NCBI GenBank assembly: GCA_016218635.1
Contig: JACRDJ010000087.1
Span: 1 to 12,247, forward strand
Direction of reading: 5' to 3'
From: Candidatus Iainarchaeum sp.
GTDB taxonomy: Archaea; Iainarchaeota; Iainarchaeia; Iainarchaeales; JAFGBZ01
Length of the DNA stretch: 12,247 bases
Part shown: one piece after another, positions 1 through 4,727 of the stretch
How the letters are laid out: each line of letters opens with the position of its first letter
Numbering within the stretch: the stretch's first letter is position 1
Notes under the pieces: model-generated
Told to the model about the DNA's origin: nothing
What the model saw: only the letters and a program-made list of their open reading frames with translations
Database searches by the model: none
Position numbers and translations under genes: made by a program

Positions 1-1
1 A

Positions 2-673
2 ATATTTGAACGGTTCCCGCAGGCTCAGGCAGGGGTCATGGTGGCTCGCGGAATCAATAACACCGGAACGCATGCGGCCCTCACCGGACTTTTGCGCGCG
101 CAGGAAACGCACGTTCAAAGCACGCTTTCAGCGGAAACCCTTTCCCAGAATCCGCTTGTTTCCTGCTGGCGGAAGGCATTCAAATCATTCAAGGAAGACA
201 AGGACCGATCGTCGATTGAAGCCCTGCTTAAACGCGTGCTGAAAGGAAATGCCATTCCCTCCATCAGTCCCCTGGTGGATGCCTACAACGTGGTTTCCCT
301 CAAATACCTCCTGCCCATCGGCGGAGAAGACTGTGCCGCTTTGCAGGAATTCATTGAACTCCGCCTGGCCGCCGGCCAGGAATCCTTTAAAACCATCGGC
401 GGAACCCAAAACGATCCGCCCTGGGCCGGCGAAGTCATTTATGCGGATGCAGACGGAGCCGTCTGCCGGAAATGGAACTGGCGGGAATGCGATCGCACCA
501 AAATAACGCCCCAGACCCAGGACGCCTTCATGGTCATTGACGCCATTCCGCCCGCCAACGAAGCGCTGGTGAAGGCCGCATTGGCTGAAATGAATGAACT
601 CGTGGAACGCTTCACGCAGGCCCGCACGGAAACATTCCTGCTCAATGCCCAGAATTCAACGATTGAATTCTAA
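2..673 (+). CDS. Solo B3/4 tRNA-binding-domain protein (COG3382-like), 5' end cut by window
   Basis: This is probably a stand-alone relative of the B3/B4 domain of the phenylalanyl-tRNA synthetase beta chain, a fold used for tRNA editing or binding. The frame is open from base 2, and the residues before the first ATG (base 38) already look like family sequence (IFERFPQAQAGVMVARGINN), so that ATG is internal and the true start lies outside the window. Visible family features are SPLVDAYNVVSLKYLLPIGGE, the E-LRLAAGQE stretch, GEVIYADADGAVCRKWNWRE and the following TKITPQTQ. The role of solo B3/4 proteins is not settled; removal of mischarged amino acids from tRNA is the usual guess. Its TAA overlaps the stop of the convergent membrane-protein gene by four bases (670-673). 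Family assignment is fairly sure; function is inference. Confidence 0.82.
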   Translation: MFERFPQAQAGVMVARGINNTGTHAALTGLLRAQETHVQSTLSAETLSQNPLVSCWRKAFKSFKEDKDRSSIEALLKRVLKGNAIPSISPLVDAYNVVSLKYLLPIGGEDCAALQEFIELRLAAGQESFKTIGGTQNDPPWAGEVIYADADGAVCRKWNWRECDRTKITPQTQDAFMVIDAIPPANEALVKAALAEMNELVERFTQARTETFLLNAQNSTIEF

Positions 674-1065
674 CGCTGCAGTTTGGCCAGCAGGAGTCCG
701 GCCAACGGAAACCCAATGAAGTTTCCCGCCAGCGTGCTTGCAAAGAATCCAACCGGGTAATTCATGCTGGAATAAATCACGAACAGGTTAGGCACTGTGA
801 ACAAAAAAGCCATCCATAAACCGAACGAAACCCCGTTCCTGAAGCTTTCCTTCACTTTTCCGTACACAAACGCCAGCACGAACCCCAGCACCAGCGGGTA
901 CAAAAAGAACAGCATCAGCACGGGGTCCTGAACTGAGCGCATGCCCGGCAACTGCAACGGAGCATAGGAAACCAGTGCCTGCACCAGAAACGAAACTCCG
1001 AATGAAACCACCCAAAGAATTACTCCGGCCACCAGTCCGCTGAAAAGAATTTTGCCCGCATTCAT
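670..1065 (-). CDS. Small four-helix integral membrane protein, unknown function
   Basis: I do not recognise the family. The 131-residue protein has four strongly hydrophobic segments, roughly residues 8-32, 47-68, 80-99 and 105-128, with short loops and positive residues (GKVKESFRN) between helices 2 and 3. The second helix is preceded by a short polar stretch (LPGMRSVQDP) and the first Lys lies near the N terminus (MNAGK). It has no obvious catalytic motif and resembles other small four-helix archaeal proteins of unknown role. The ATG at 1063-1065 follows a TATA-like box by about 23 bases and has no Shine-Dalgarno sequence, which suggests a leaderless transcript. It is monocistronic: its stop overlaps the convergent B3/4 gene, and the upstream methyltransferase-like gene has its stop 50 bases away. 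Confidence 0.75.
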   Translation of the reverse strand: MNAGKILFSGLVAGVILWVVSFGVSFLVQALVSYAPLQLPGMRSVQDPVLMLFFLYPLVLGFVLAFVYGKVKESFRNGVSFGLWMAFLFTVPNLFVIYSSMNYPVGFFASTLAGNFIGFPLAGLLLAKLQR

Positions 1066-1084
1066 GGTGATTTTAGTGTTAATG

Positions 1085-1100
1085 ATTTTAAATTTCTTTG
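1085..1100 (-). promoter_or_regulatory. TATA/BRE-like promoter for the membrane-protein gene
   Basis: On the minus strand CAAAGAAA (BRE-like) is followed directly by TTTAAAAT. The box centre is about 23 bases before the ATG at 1065, so initiation at or next to the start codon is expected. Pattern-based inference. Confidence 0.5.
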
Positions 1101-1114
1101 GATTAGCCGGGCGG

Positions 1115-1798
1115 TTACTTCCGGAAAACCCTCCGGGTCAGAACAAGTGTCGTGTCACCGGACGGGGTCGAAATAAGATTGGTTTCAAAATGTTTGGTTA
1201 GGTCTTTGACCTCTTTAAGAAGGCCAGGGCTTGTAAAGGATTTTGAGTTATAATGGAGGATGGCCTGTCCGTCGGGTTCCAGAATCCGGTACAGCCGAAG
1301 CAGGGCATCCGTACTCATGTTGCCTGTAAAAAACGAGTTCTGGGCCACCACGAGGCCAAACCGCATCGGCGGTTTTTTCTTCAGGAAATATTCATCCAAC
1401 TCGTCCGTGGATACCGCATGAAAAGGAACTCTTTCAACCCGTTTTTTGGATTCGTTTTTCAGTAAGGTTTGATGAATGACGGCCTGACGTGGGCTATTTG
1501 AATCCGTGCGGAACCCGTGTTGGTGCAGCAGTTCTTTTAAGTCACCAATCTCTCGGGGGTGTCCTCCGAAAGAAAGAATCTGGAGCGGCTGTTTTCCGCG
1601 ATAGTGTTCCAGGAACCGGCTGACCTGTGGAATCACCCGCATCGGCGAGTTTTCTATCGCCCACGTGCCCGTTGCATAAAAACCGGCCAATAGGTTCCCT
1701 TTCTTTTGCAGCGCTCTCTGGCCTATGAGTCTTTTTTTGATGCGGTTCCTTCGTTCGGATTCCGGTGAAACCGCTCGATGCGGCCGAACAGATTTCAT
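1115..1798 (-). CDS. Divergent class I methyltransferase-like protein
   Basis: This 227-residue protein has the outline of a Rossmann-fold SAM methyltransferase. Residues 72-90 (LQILSFGGHPREIGDLKEL) resemble a strand followed by the SAM-binding turn, with FGG in place of the usual GxG, and the basic first 35 residues precede the core. Residues 146-177 read like the later core: RFGLVVAQNSFF in the strand 4 position, then helix DALLRLYRILEPDG, a good match to the common LkPgG turn. The C-terminal strands HFETNLIST and TTLVLTRRVF fit strands 6 and 7. Motif I is atypical, so it may be non-catalytic or use another cofactor. A substrate cannot be read from the sequence. It lies immediately downstream of the tRNA-Glu remnant and has its own TATA-like box 26 bases before the ATG. 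Confidence 0.6.
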   Translation of the reverse strand: MKSVRPHRAVSPESERRNRIKKRLIGQRALQKKGNLLAGFYATGTWAIENSPMRVIPQVSRFLEHYRGKQPLQILSFGGHPREIGDLKELLHQHGFRTDSNSPRQAVIHQTLLKNESKKRVERVPFHAVSTDELDEYFLKKKPPMRFGLVVAQNSFFTGNMSTDALLRLYRILEPDGQAILHYNSKSFTSPGLLKEVKDLTKHFETNLISTPSGDTTLVLTRRVFRK

Positions 1799-1818
1799 TC
1801 AGATCTTAGATTCGGAAT

Positions 1819-1830
1819 GGATTAAATACT
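1819..1830 (-). promoter_or_regulatory. TATA-like promoter of the methyltransferase-like gene
   Basis: Minus-strand AGTATTTAATCC is centred about 26 bases upstream of the ATG at 1798, which fits leaderless initiation. It abuts the end of the tRNA-Glu 3' remnant, so this promoter lies at the outer edge of the proposed insertion. Confidence 0.45.
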
Positions 1831-1859
1831 GCTCCGACCGGGATTCGAACCCGGGTCGC
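1830..1859 (-). repeat. Remnant copy of tRNA-Glu 3' end (putative att site)
   Basis: Thirty bases identical to 2326-2355: discriminator, acceptor 3' strand, T arm, variable loop and the last base of the anticodon stem. Identity ends sharply at 1860/2356, and no anticodon arm or 5' half is present beyond it. It lies eight bases past the DUF2283 stop codon. Confidence 0.85.
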
Positions 1860-1867
1860 TGTGCGCA

Positions 1868-2077
1868 TTAAGCGACCGCAGCGACTTTTTTATGCGGAAT
1901 CATAGCCCTGACCATCTGCAATGCAGTCTCGCTCGCATTAAGTATTTCAATCTCAACGGGCTTATTCTCCCGGTCGTAGTGGGTAATCAGGTCTCCTTCC
2001 TGTTCGGCGAAATCCGGCTTCCTGCCGCTGAGCTTTATCACCAGAATATCCGTTTCCGCATCGTACTTATATTTCAT
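1868..2077 (-). CDS. DUF2283 family small protein (putative antitoxin partner)
   Basis: The 69-residue protein begins MKYKYDAETDILVIKLSGRK and continues with GDLITHYDRENKPVEIEILNAS. This is the hallmark DUF2283 arrangement: a Y-D-xxD-x-L start, then a hydrophobic-D-x-x-G/N-x-x-V-x-I-E-I strand. The ATG at 2075-2077 was chosen because the family starts there and GAGGG lies just upstream. A longer frame starting at 2128 lies inside the upstream gene. The start overlaps the end of the DUF4258 gene by 11 bases, so translation is probably coupled. DUF2283 proteins are often found next to DUF4258 proteins, and the pair is generally regarded as toxin-antitoxin-like with DUF2283 as the likely antitoxin; that role is inference here. 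The C terminus (KKVAAVA) ends eight bases before the tRNA-Glu remnant. Confidence 0.85.
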   Translation of the reverse strand: MKYKYDAETDILVIKLSGRKPDFAEQEGDLITHYDRENKPVEIEILNASETALQMVRAMIPHKKVAAVA

Positions 2078-2303
2078 ACCGTTCCCTCTTCGCTTTGTAA
2101 ACCGTGACAACAATCCTGGCCCAGCCAACGTCCTCGTATATAACCCTCAGCACGTAACTATTTAATCTTTTCTGGGCGATTTTCCTGCCCTTGCTGCCAA
2201 TGAGTGTTGCATCCGGATTGGACAGGGCCCCGAAAACCTGTTCCTCGGAAATGCCGTAAATTTCCATCCGTTCTCTCGCATGATTCGTTATTTTTACTTT
2301 CAT
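2067..2303 (-). CDS. DUF4258 family small protein (putative RelE-like toxin)
   Basis: The 78-residue protein has the DUF4258 pattern: TNHARERMEIYGISEEQVFGAL near the start (the conserved H-A-x-x-R-M helix), then KGRKIAQKRLNSYVLRVIYED and a C-terminal strand WARIVVTVYKA ending in KRERYEI. It is small, basic and compact, as RelE/HigB-like RNase toxins are; the H and R residues of the first helix and the final strand would form the active face if it is an RNase. The ATG at 2301-2303 is preceded by GGAAGG and lies only 22 bases from the 3' end of tRNA-Glu, with no room for a separate promoter, so it is probably transcribed with the tRNA. It overlaps the downstream DUF2283 gene by 11 bases. Family call is strong; toxin activity is inference. 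Confidence 0.83.
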   Translation of the reverse strand: MKVKITNHARERMEIYGISEEQVFGALSNPDATLIGSKGRKIAQKRLNSYVLRVIYEDVGWARIVVTVYKAKRERYEI

Positions 2304-2325
2304 ACCGCAACCTTCCGGGGAGTCA

Positions 2326-2355
2326 TGCTCCGACCGGGATTCGAACCCGGGTCGC
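2326..2355 (-). repeat. tRNA-Glu 3' end copy inside the intact tRNA (putative att site)
   Basis: The partner of 1830-1859, in direct orientation and identical over 30 bases. It covers the discriminator, acceptor 3' strand, T arm and variable loop, which is the common integrase target segment of tRNA genes. Confidence 0.85.
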
Positions 2356-2398
2356 CACCGTGAGAGGGTGGAGTGCTTAACCGCTACACTATCGGAGC
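2326..2398 (-). tRNA. tRNA-Glu (CTC)
   Basis: The cloverleaf is complete: acceptor GCTCCGA/TCGGAGC, D stem GTGT/GCAC, anticodon stem CCACC/GGTGG with loop CTCTCAC (anticodon CTC), four-base variable loop, T stem CCGGG/CCCGG with loop TTCGAAT, discriminator A and no encoded CCA. There is no intron. It starts eight bases after the SAM hydrolase stop, so it is likely read from that transcript. Its last 30 bases are duplicated at 1830-1859. Confidence 0.96.
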
Positions 2399-2406
2399 GT
2401 TTTCAT

Positions 2407-3210
2407 CTAGAGTCCTTCAATCGTTATTTTATCCCCTACGCCTAGTCCATATTTTTGGGCAAACGAGCCCTGATTGACGGCTGCCTCAATCCGCTGGTAA
2501 TCGTCCTTCATGATCAGTGGCTGCCCTTGTGCGACTTCCCCGAACGTATTCGTTACCGGAAGAACCCCTTTGCCCTGTTTCCACGTGAGCCTGACCTTTT
2601 TTCCAGGCTCAAAACCCGCACTTTCCCATACGCTGTGGAGAATATTGAAGTGAAGAGAGCCGAAGTGGTGGACGTGAATGATTTCTGCGTGAATTTTTTT
2701 CTCAGCCAAAACGGCTTCCCCGTAGGGGGCCGAAACCAATTCTGCGGGATTGAGCTCCTTTCCGAATGAATCCATGGATTCTCCTCTCGAGAGATGAGCC
2801 GCCGCCGGAGCAAAAATGTGCCGTCCATGGAAAATGGGGGAAACGGGGCGGATCATGAATTTTTCATTCGTTATTTCAACTACTCTTTCGATTCCGCCCA
2901 AAAGCCGGGGTGCCGTCATCAGGCACCCGTTGTCCGGCCCAATGAGGTAATCCCCGCGTTTCACTTTGATGATGACTCCTTTTCTTGTGGTTCCAACGTC
3001 CGGGTCCACCACGCAGACATGAAACCCAACCGGCATATGGTAGACCGTTTCCATCGTGCGCGCTGCGGCCATCAAATCAAAGGCCGGAATGCCGTGCATT
3101 AAATGGATGACCCGGGTATGGGGATTAATTCCATAAATGACCCCCTCCATGTTTCCGATGCCCTGGGTTTGCTTGCCAAAATCAGAGCTTAAGGTGATTA
3201 TCTTTTCCAT
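2407..3210 (-). CDS. SAM hydrolase (S-adenosyl-L-methionine hydroxide adenosyltransferase, DUF62)
   Basis: It likely hydrolyses S-adenosylmethionine to adenosine and methionine. The 267-residue protein starts MEKIITLSSDFG, the family N terminus. VVDPDVGTTRKG (residues 67-78) supplies Asp69 and Arg76, and FHGR (127-130) supplies His128; these match the Asp-Arg-His triad known for archaeal members. GPDNG at 91-95 is also conserved. The usual FHGRD reads FHGRH here. The C-terminal beta domain ends with VNQGSFAQKYGLGVGDKI, as in the family. The frame stays open 40 codons upstream, but that part is tRNA-Met read in frame, so the ATG at 3208-3210 is the real start. It lies 20 bases after tRNA-Met and its stop is eight bases before tRNA-Glu, so all three probably share one transcript. 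Confidence 0.9.
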   Translation of the reverse strand: MEKIITLSSDFGKQTQGIGNMEGVIYGINPHTRVIHLMHGIPAFDLMAAARTMETVYHMPVGFHVCVVDPDVGTTRKGVIIKVKRGDYLIGPDNGCLMTAPRLLGGIERVVEITNEKFMIRPVSPIFHGRHIFAPAAAHLSRGESMDSFGKELNPAELVSAPYGEAVLAEKKIHAEIIHVHHFGSLHFNILHSVWESAGFEPGKKVRLTWKQGKGVLPVTNTFGEVAQGQPLIMKDDYQRIEAAVNQGSFAQKYGLGVGDKITIEGL

Positions 3211-3230
3211 ATGCGGTTTCCTGCCAAATA

Positions 3231-3302
3231 TGCCGAAGGGCAGACTTGAACTGCCGACATCCGGCTTATGAGACCGGTGTTCTACCCCTGAACTACTTCG
3301 GC
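3231..3302 (-). tRNA. tRNA-Met (CAT), elongator or Ile2 type
   Basis: Acceptor GCCGAAG/CTTCGGC with discriminator A, D stem GTTC/GAAC, anticodon stem CCGGT/GCCGG with loop CTCATAA (anticodon CAT), five-base variable loop, T stem GGCAG/CTGCC. There is no intron and no encoded CCA. The anticodon stem lacks the three consecutive GGG/CCC pairs of initiator tRNA, so this is elongator Met or the modified Ile2 tRNA; the sequence alone does not decide. The SAM hydrolase ATG follows 20 bases later. Confidence 0.94.
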
Positions 3303-3443
3303 AACCGACACGTCCGGTTGGTACGGGCACTGCTTTCAGTAGTGCTTGCTTCGCATACTCTTTTCATCCAATGCTACTGAGGGCCCCTGCTTTGCAGGAG
3401 TTGGTTCCGCACGGGAGTAACACGTATTCATCCGGAAAAAGGG
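3303..3443 (-). other. Hairpin-rich leader upstream of tRNA-Met
   Basis: No protein gene is visible. The stretch holds three inverted repeats: AACCG/CGGTT next to the tRNA 5' end, a seven-pair stem at 3327-3345 (GCACTGC/GTAGTGC with one G-T pair, loop TTTCA) and a stem at 3384-3400 (CCTGC-TTT-GCAGG). A TATA-like box lies just upstream (3444-3451), about 145 bases from the tRNA, so the leader is probably transcribed and then removed, or is a small RNA in its own right. Confidence 0.4.
3384..3409. repeat. Short palindromic repeat, copy 1
   Basis: A CCTGC-TTT-GCAGG hairpin followed on the plus strand by AGTTGGTTCCG. The layout matches the two copies in the hisS leader (6065-6095 and 6117-6147), where a hairpin is followed by CTCGGTTCC or CTCGGTACC. 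This copy is less regular: one stem mismatch and no CTC. Confidence 0.4.
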
Positions 3444-3451
3444 TTTTTAAA
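3444..3451 (-). promoter_or_regulatory. TATA-like box before the tRNA-Met leader
   Basis: Minus-strand TTTAAAAA, directly followed by CCCTTTTTCC. It could start transcription of the leader, tRNA-Met, SAM hydrolase and tRNA-Glu; the T run could instead help end transcripts of the HTH gene, whose stop is 42 bases upstream. Confidence 0.4.
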
Positions 3452-3492
3452 TGGTCAGGGAACGGCCGAAAGCCTGTTTGAAGCGGTTCCAT

Positions 3493-3846
3493 TCATCTGT
3501 TAAACTGTGTCTGGTCCGGGTTTAGAATGTGTTCATTCCCGATCTTTTTCAGTCTTTCATAAAGGGTCTGCCGGGACTGATTCAGTTCCCTGACGCTAAT
3601 GCCCAGTTGGGTGGCCTGCGTGGACAGGGGTCTGCCGTAATATTTCCGAAGAAAGGAAAGGAAGATGGTTTCTTTTTCAGTTAAACCGATTTCATGACAG
3701 TTTCTTTCAAAAGTTCCCTCCACGGGGGGAAATGCCCGACGGACTTCTGTAGTTCTGGAAGATGGACCCGGACGCTCCGGTGGCTGAGGAATCCTTTTAG
3801 GTCCCGCAGGCTTCATGCTGAAGGATTTTAGTGGATGAACCGGCAT
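3493..3846 (-). CDS. Small helix-turn-helix protein coupled to the RpiA-like gene
   Basis: I do not recognise a named family. The 117-residue protein has a basic, proline-rich N-terminal half (residues 15-45, probably disordered) and a helical C-terminal half. Residues 55-103 look like an HTH domain: LTEKETIFLSFLRKYYGRPLS, then STQATQLGISVRELNQSRQTLYERLKKIG, where TQATQLGISVREL fits helix-turn-recognition-helix and the TLYERLKKIG ending recalls Fis-type and sigma-region-4-like HTHs. It is therefore a likely DNA-binding protein. Its ATG overlaps the stop of the RpiA-like gene (TGATG), which points to translational coupling and a shared role. The downstream side is a gene-free stretch before tRNA-Met. 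DNA binding is inference from the motif; target and ligand are unknown. Confidence 0.6.
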   Translation of the reverse strand: MPVHPLKSFSMKPAGPKRIPQPPERPGPSSRTTEVRRAFPPVEGTFERNCHEIGLTEKETIFLSFLRKYYGRPLSTQATQLGISVRELNQSRQTLYERLKKIGNEHILNPDQTQFNR

Positions 3847-4523
3847 CAGATTCCCTCCGGTCGGATGGCGCTCTTGATTCGGACCTCTTTTTCGCCCATG
3901 ATGACCAGCTGGTCCGCGTATCCGAGAAAGATTCCGGATTCGATGACGCCCGCAATTTCCTTCATCTGGAAATCCAGGTCTGATGGCTCGAATGCGGGGT
4001 CGGCTTCCACGTCTGCCAAATAGTTTCCGGTTTCCGTGCGCAGGAATTCGTTCCCGTTTTTGCGGATTTCGGCTTTTCCGAACTGGTCCAGCTGGTTAAG
4101 GGTGCGCTGCCATCCGAAGGGAACGATTTCGCAGGGAATGCGGCCATGCAGGCGTGTCACCAGGTTTTTTTCGTCCACGACCACAAACAGGGAGGCCGCG
4201 CTCTGGGCAATCATCTTGTCCCGCACCAGGGAGAGGGTGTCGGATTTGGTGAAATTAAATCCCGGGTCTGCCTGGGCCGCGAACTCCACGGCCACGTCCA
4301 CTTCGCGTTCATTCAATGAAGCAATCGGAAGCTTAAAAAAAGAGGCCAGGGCCGCCAGGCGGGTGGAGGTCGGAATGAACGAAATTCGGATGTTTTTCTG
4401 TTCGCTTAAGAGCGCCAGCTGTTTGACGAATTTTTCCCCCAGCCGGCTGGTGCCCACCGCCACGGTATCCTGGTCCTTAATGTATTTGGACAGCCAGTTT
4501 TCCATGAGCACTTGGGCGGGCAT
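3846..4523 (-). CDS. RpiA-family protein with altered active site (ribose-5-phosphate isomerase A-like)
   Basis: The 225-residue length and layout match ribose-5-phosphate isomerase A, which interconverts ribose 5-phosphate and ribulose 5-phosphate. Conserved parts are IPTST (residues 50-54), VVVDEKNLV, IPCEIVPFGW, ETGNYLADV and IAGVIESGIFLGYADQLVIMG. The catalytic motifs are not conserved. The phosphate loop GxGTGST reads VGTSRLG (23-29). The DGADE motif reads EFAAQ (80-84), so the two aspartates equivalent to E. coli Asp81 and Asp84 are Glu80 and Ala83. KGGGGA reads KSDTLS (93-98), keeping only the lysine. Catalytic Glu103 is Asp102. This looks like a pseudoenzyme or sugar-phosphate sensor, though a strongly diverged enzyme is possible. 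It overlaps the HTH gene downstream (TGATG) and follows tRNA-Thr by 76 bases. Confidence 0.78.
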   Translation of the reverse strand: MPAQVLMENWLSKYIKDQDTVAVGTSRLGEKFVKQLALLSEQKNIRISFIPTSTRLAALASFFKLPIASLNEREVDVAVEFAAQADPGFNFTKSDTLSLVRDKMIAQSAASLFVVVDEKNLVTRLHGRIPCEIVPFGWQRTLNQLDQFGKAEIRKNGNEFLRTETGNYLADVEADPAFEPSDLDFQMKEIAGVIESGIFLGYADQLVIMGEKEVRIKSAIRPEGI

Positions 4524-4544
4524 ATAGAATACTCAGGGAACCGG

Positions 4545-4553
4545 AAAATAAAA
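4545..4553 (-). promoter_or_regulatory. TATA-like box of the RpiA-like/HTH operon
   Basis: Minus-strand TTTTATTTT centred about 26 bases before the ATG at 4523, with no Shine-Dalgarno sequence near the start; fits a leaderless transcript. Confidence 0.4.
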
Positions 4554-4599
4554 GGGTTTCCGATGCATTCAAACAGGCGCGAATGGCGGGAAAAACCGA

Positions 4600-4692
4600 A
4601 GCCTCCGGCGAGAATTGAACTCGCGACCTCGACCTCGTTGGACCCTTTTTTTGGGCTACCAAGGTCGCGCTCTACCACTGAGCCACGGAGGC
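4600..4692 (-). tRNA. tRNA-Thr (GGT) with 21-base intron
   Basis: Acceptor GCCTCCG/CGGAGGC with discriminator T (usual for archaeal tRNA-Thr), D stem GCTC/GAGC, anticodon stem CGACC/GGTCG, T stem GCGAG/CTCGC with loop TTCAATT. The anticodon loop is interrupted after position 37: TTGGTA, intron, then A. Removing 21 bases gives the normal loop TTGGTAA, anticodon GGT, and a 72-base tRNA. There is no encoded CCA. It lies 30 bases downstream of the hisS stop. Confidence 0.95.
4636..4656 (-). other. tRNA-Thr intron with bulge-helix-bulge motif
   Basis: Canonical 37/38 position. The central four-pair helix is TTGG (exon) with CCAA (intron); the three-base bulges are TAG and CGA, each cut after the second base as the archaeal splicing endonuclease does. 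The intron itself folds as CCC/GGG around seven A residues. At 21 bases it is about the minimum for this fold. Confidence 0.92.
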
Positions 4693-4719
4693 AACTACTA
4701 CGCATTCCCCCTAAAAAAC

Positions 4720-4727
4720 CTTTTAAA
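4720..4727 (-). promoter_or_regulatory. TATA box of tRNA-Thr overlapping the hisS stop codon
   Basis: Minus-strand TTTAAAAG is centred about 31 bases before the tRNA 5' end, and the hisS TAA (4723-4725) lies inside it. A following run of six T residues (4713-4718) may help end hisS transcripts. Confidence 0.5.

Larger units (their letters stand above)
1830..2355 (-). mobile_element. Miniature tRNA-Glu-targeted insertion carrying a TA-like pair
   Basis: A 496-base unit runs from one copy of the tRNA-Glu 3' end (1830-1859) to the other inside the intact gene (2326-2355). Both copies are in the same orientation and match over 30 bases, including the base at the discriminator position. This is the geometry left when an integrase recombines into the 3' end of a tRNA gene and rebuilds the tRNA at one end. 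The only cargo is the overlapping DUF4258/DUF2283 pair; no integrase is present, so the unit would be non-autonomous or the residue of a larger element. A local duplication of the tRNA end is the main alternative. Confidence 0.6.

Noticed and set aside
1830..1859. A split-tRNA 3' half gene, as in Nanoarchaeum
   Set aside because: Split halves join near the anticodon and carry a complementary leader. This copy stops at the variable loop, lacks the anticodon stem, and an intact tRNA-Glu lies 500 bases away, so an att-like duplication explains it better.
3211..3330. N-terminal extension of the SAM hydrolase
   Set aside because: The extra residues are tRNA-Met read in frame; family sequence starts at MEKIITLSSDFG.
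4406..4705. Proteins reading through the tRNA-Thr region on the minus strand
   Set aside because: They are translations of the tRNA and its intron joined to a shadow frame of the RpiA-like gene.
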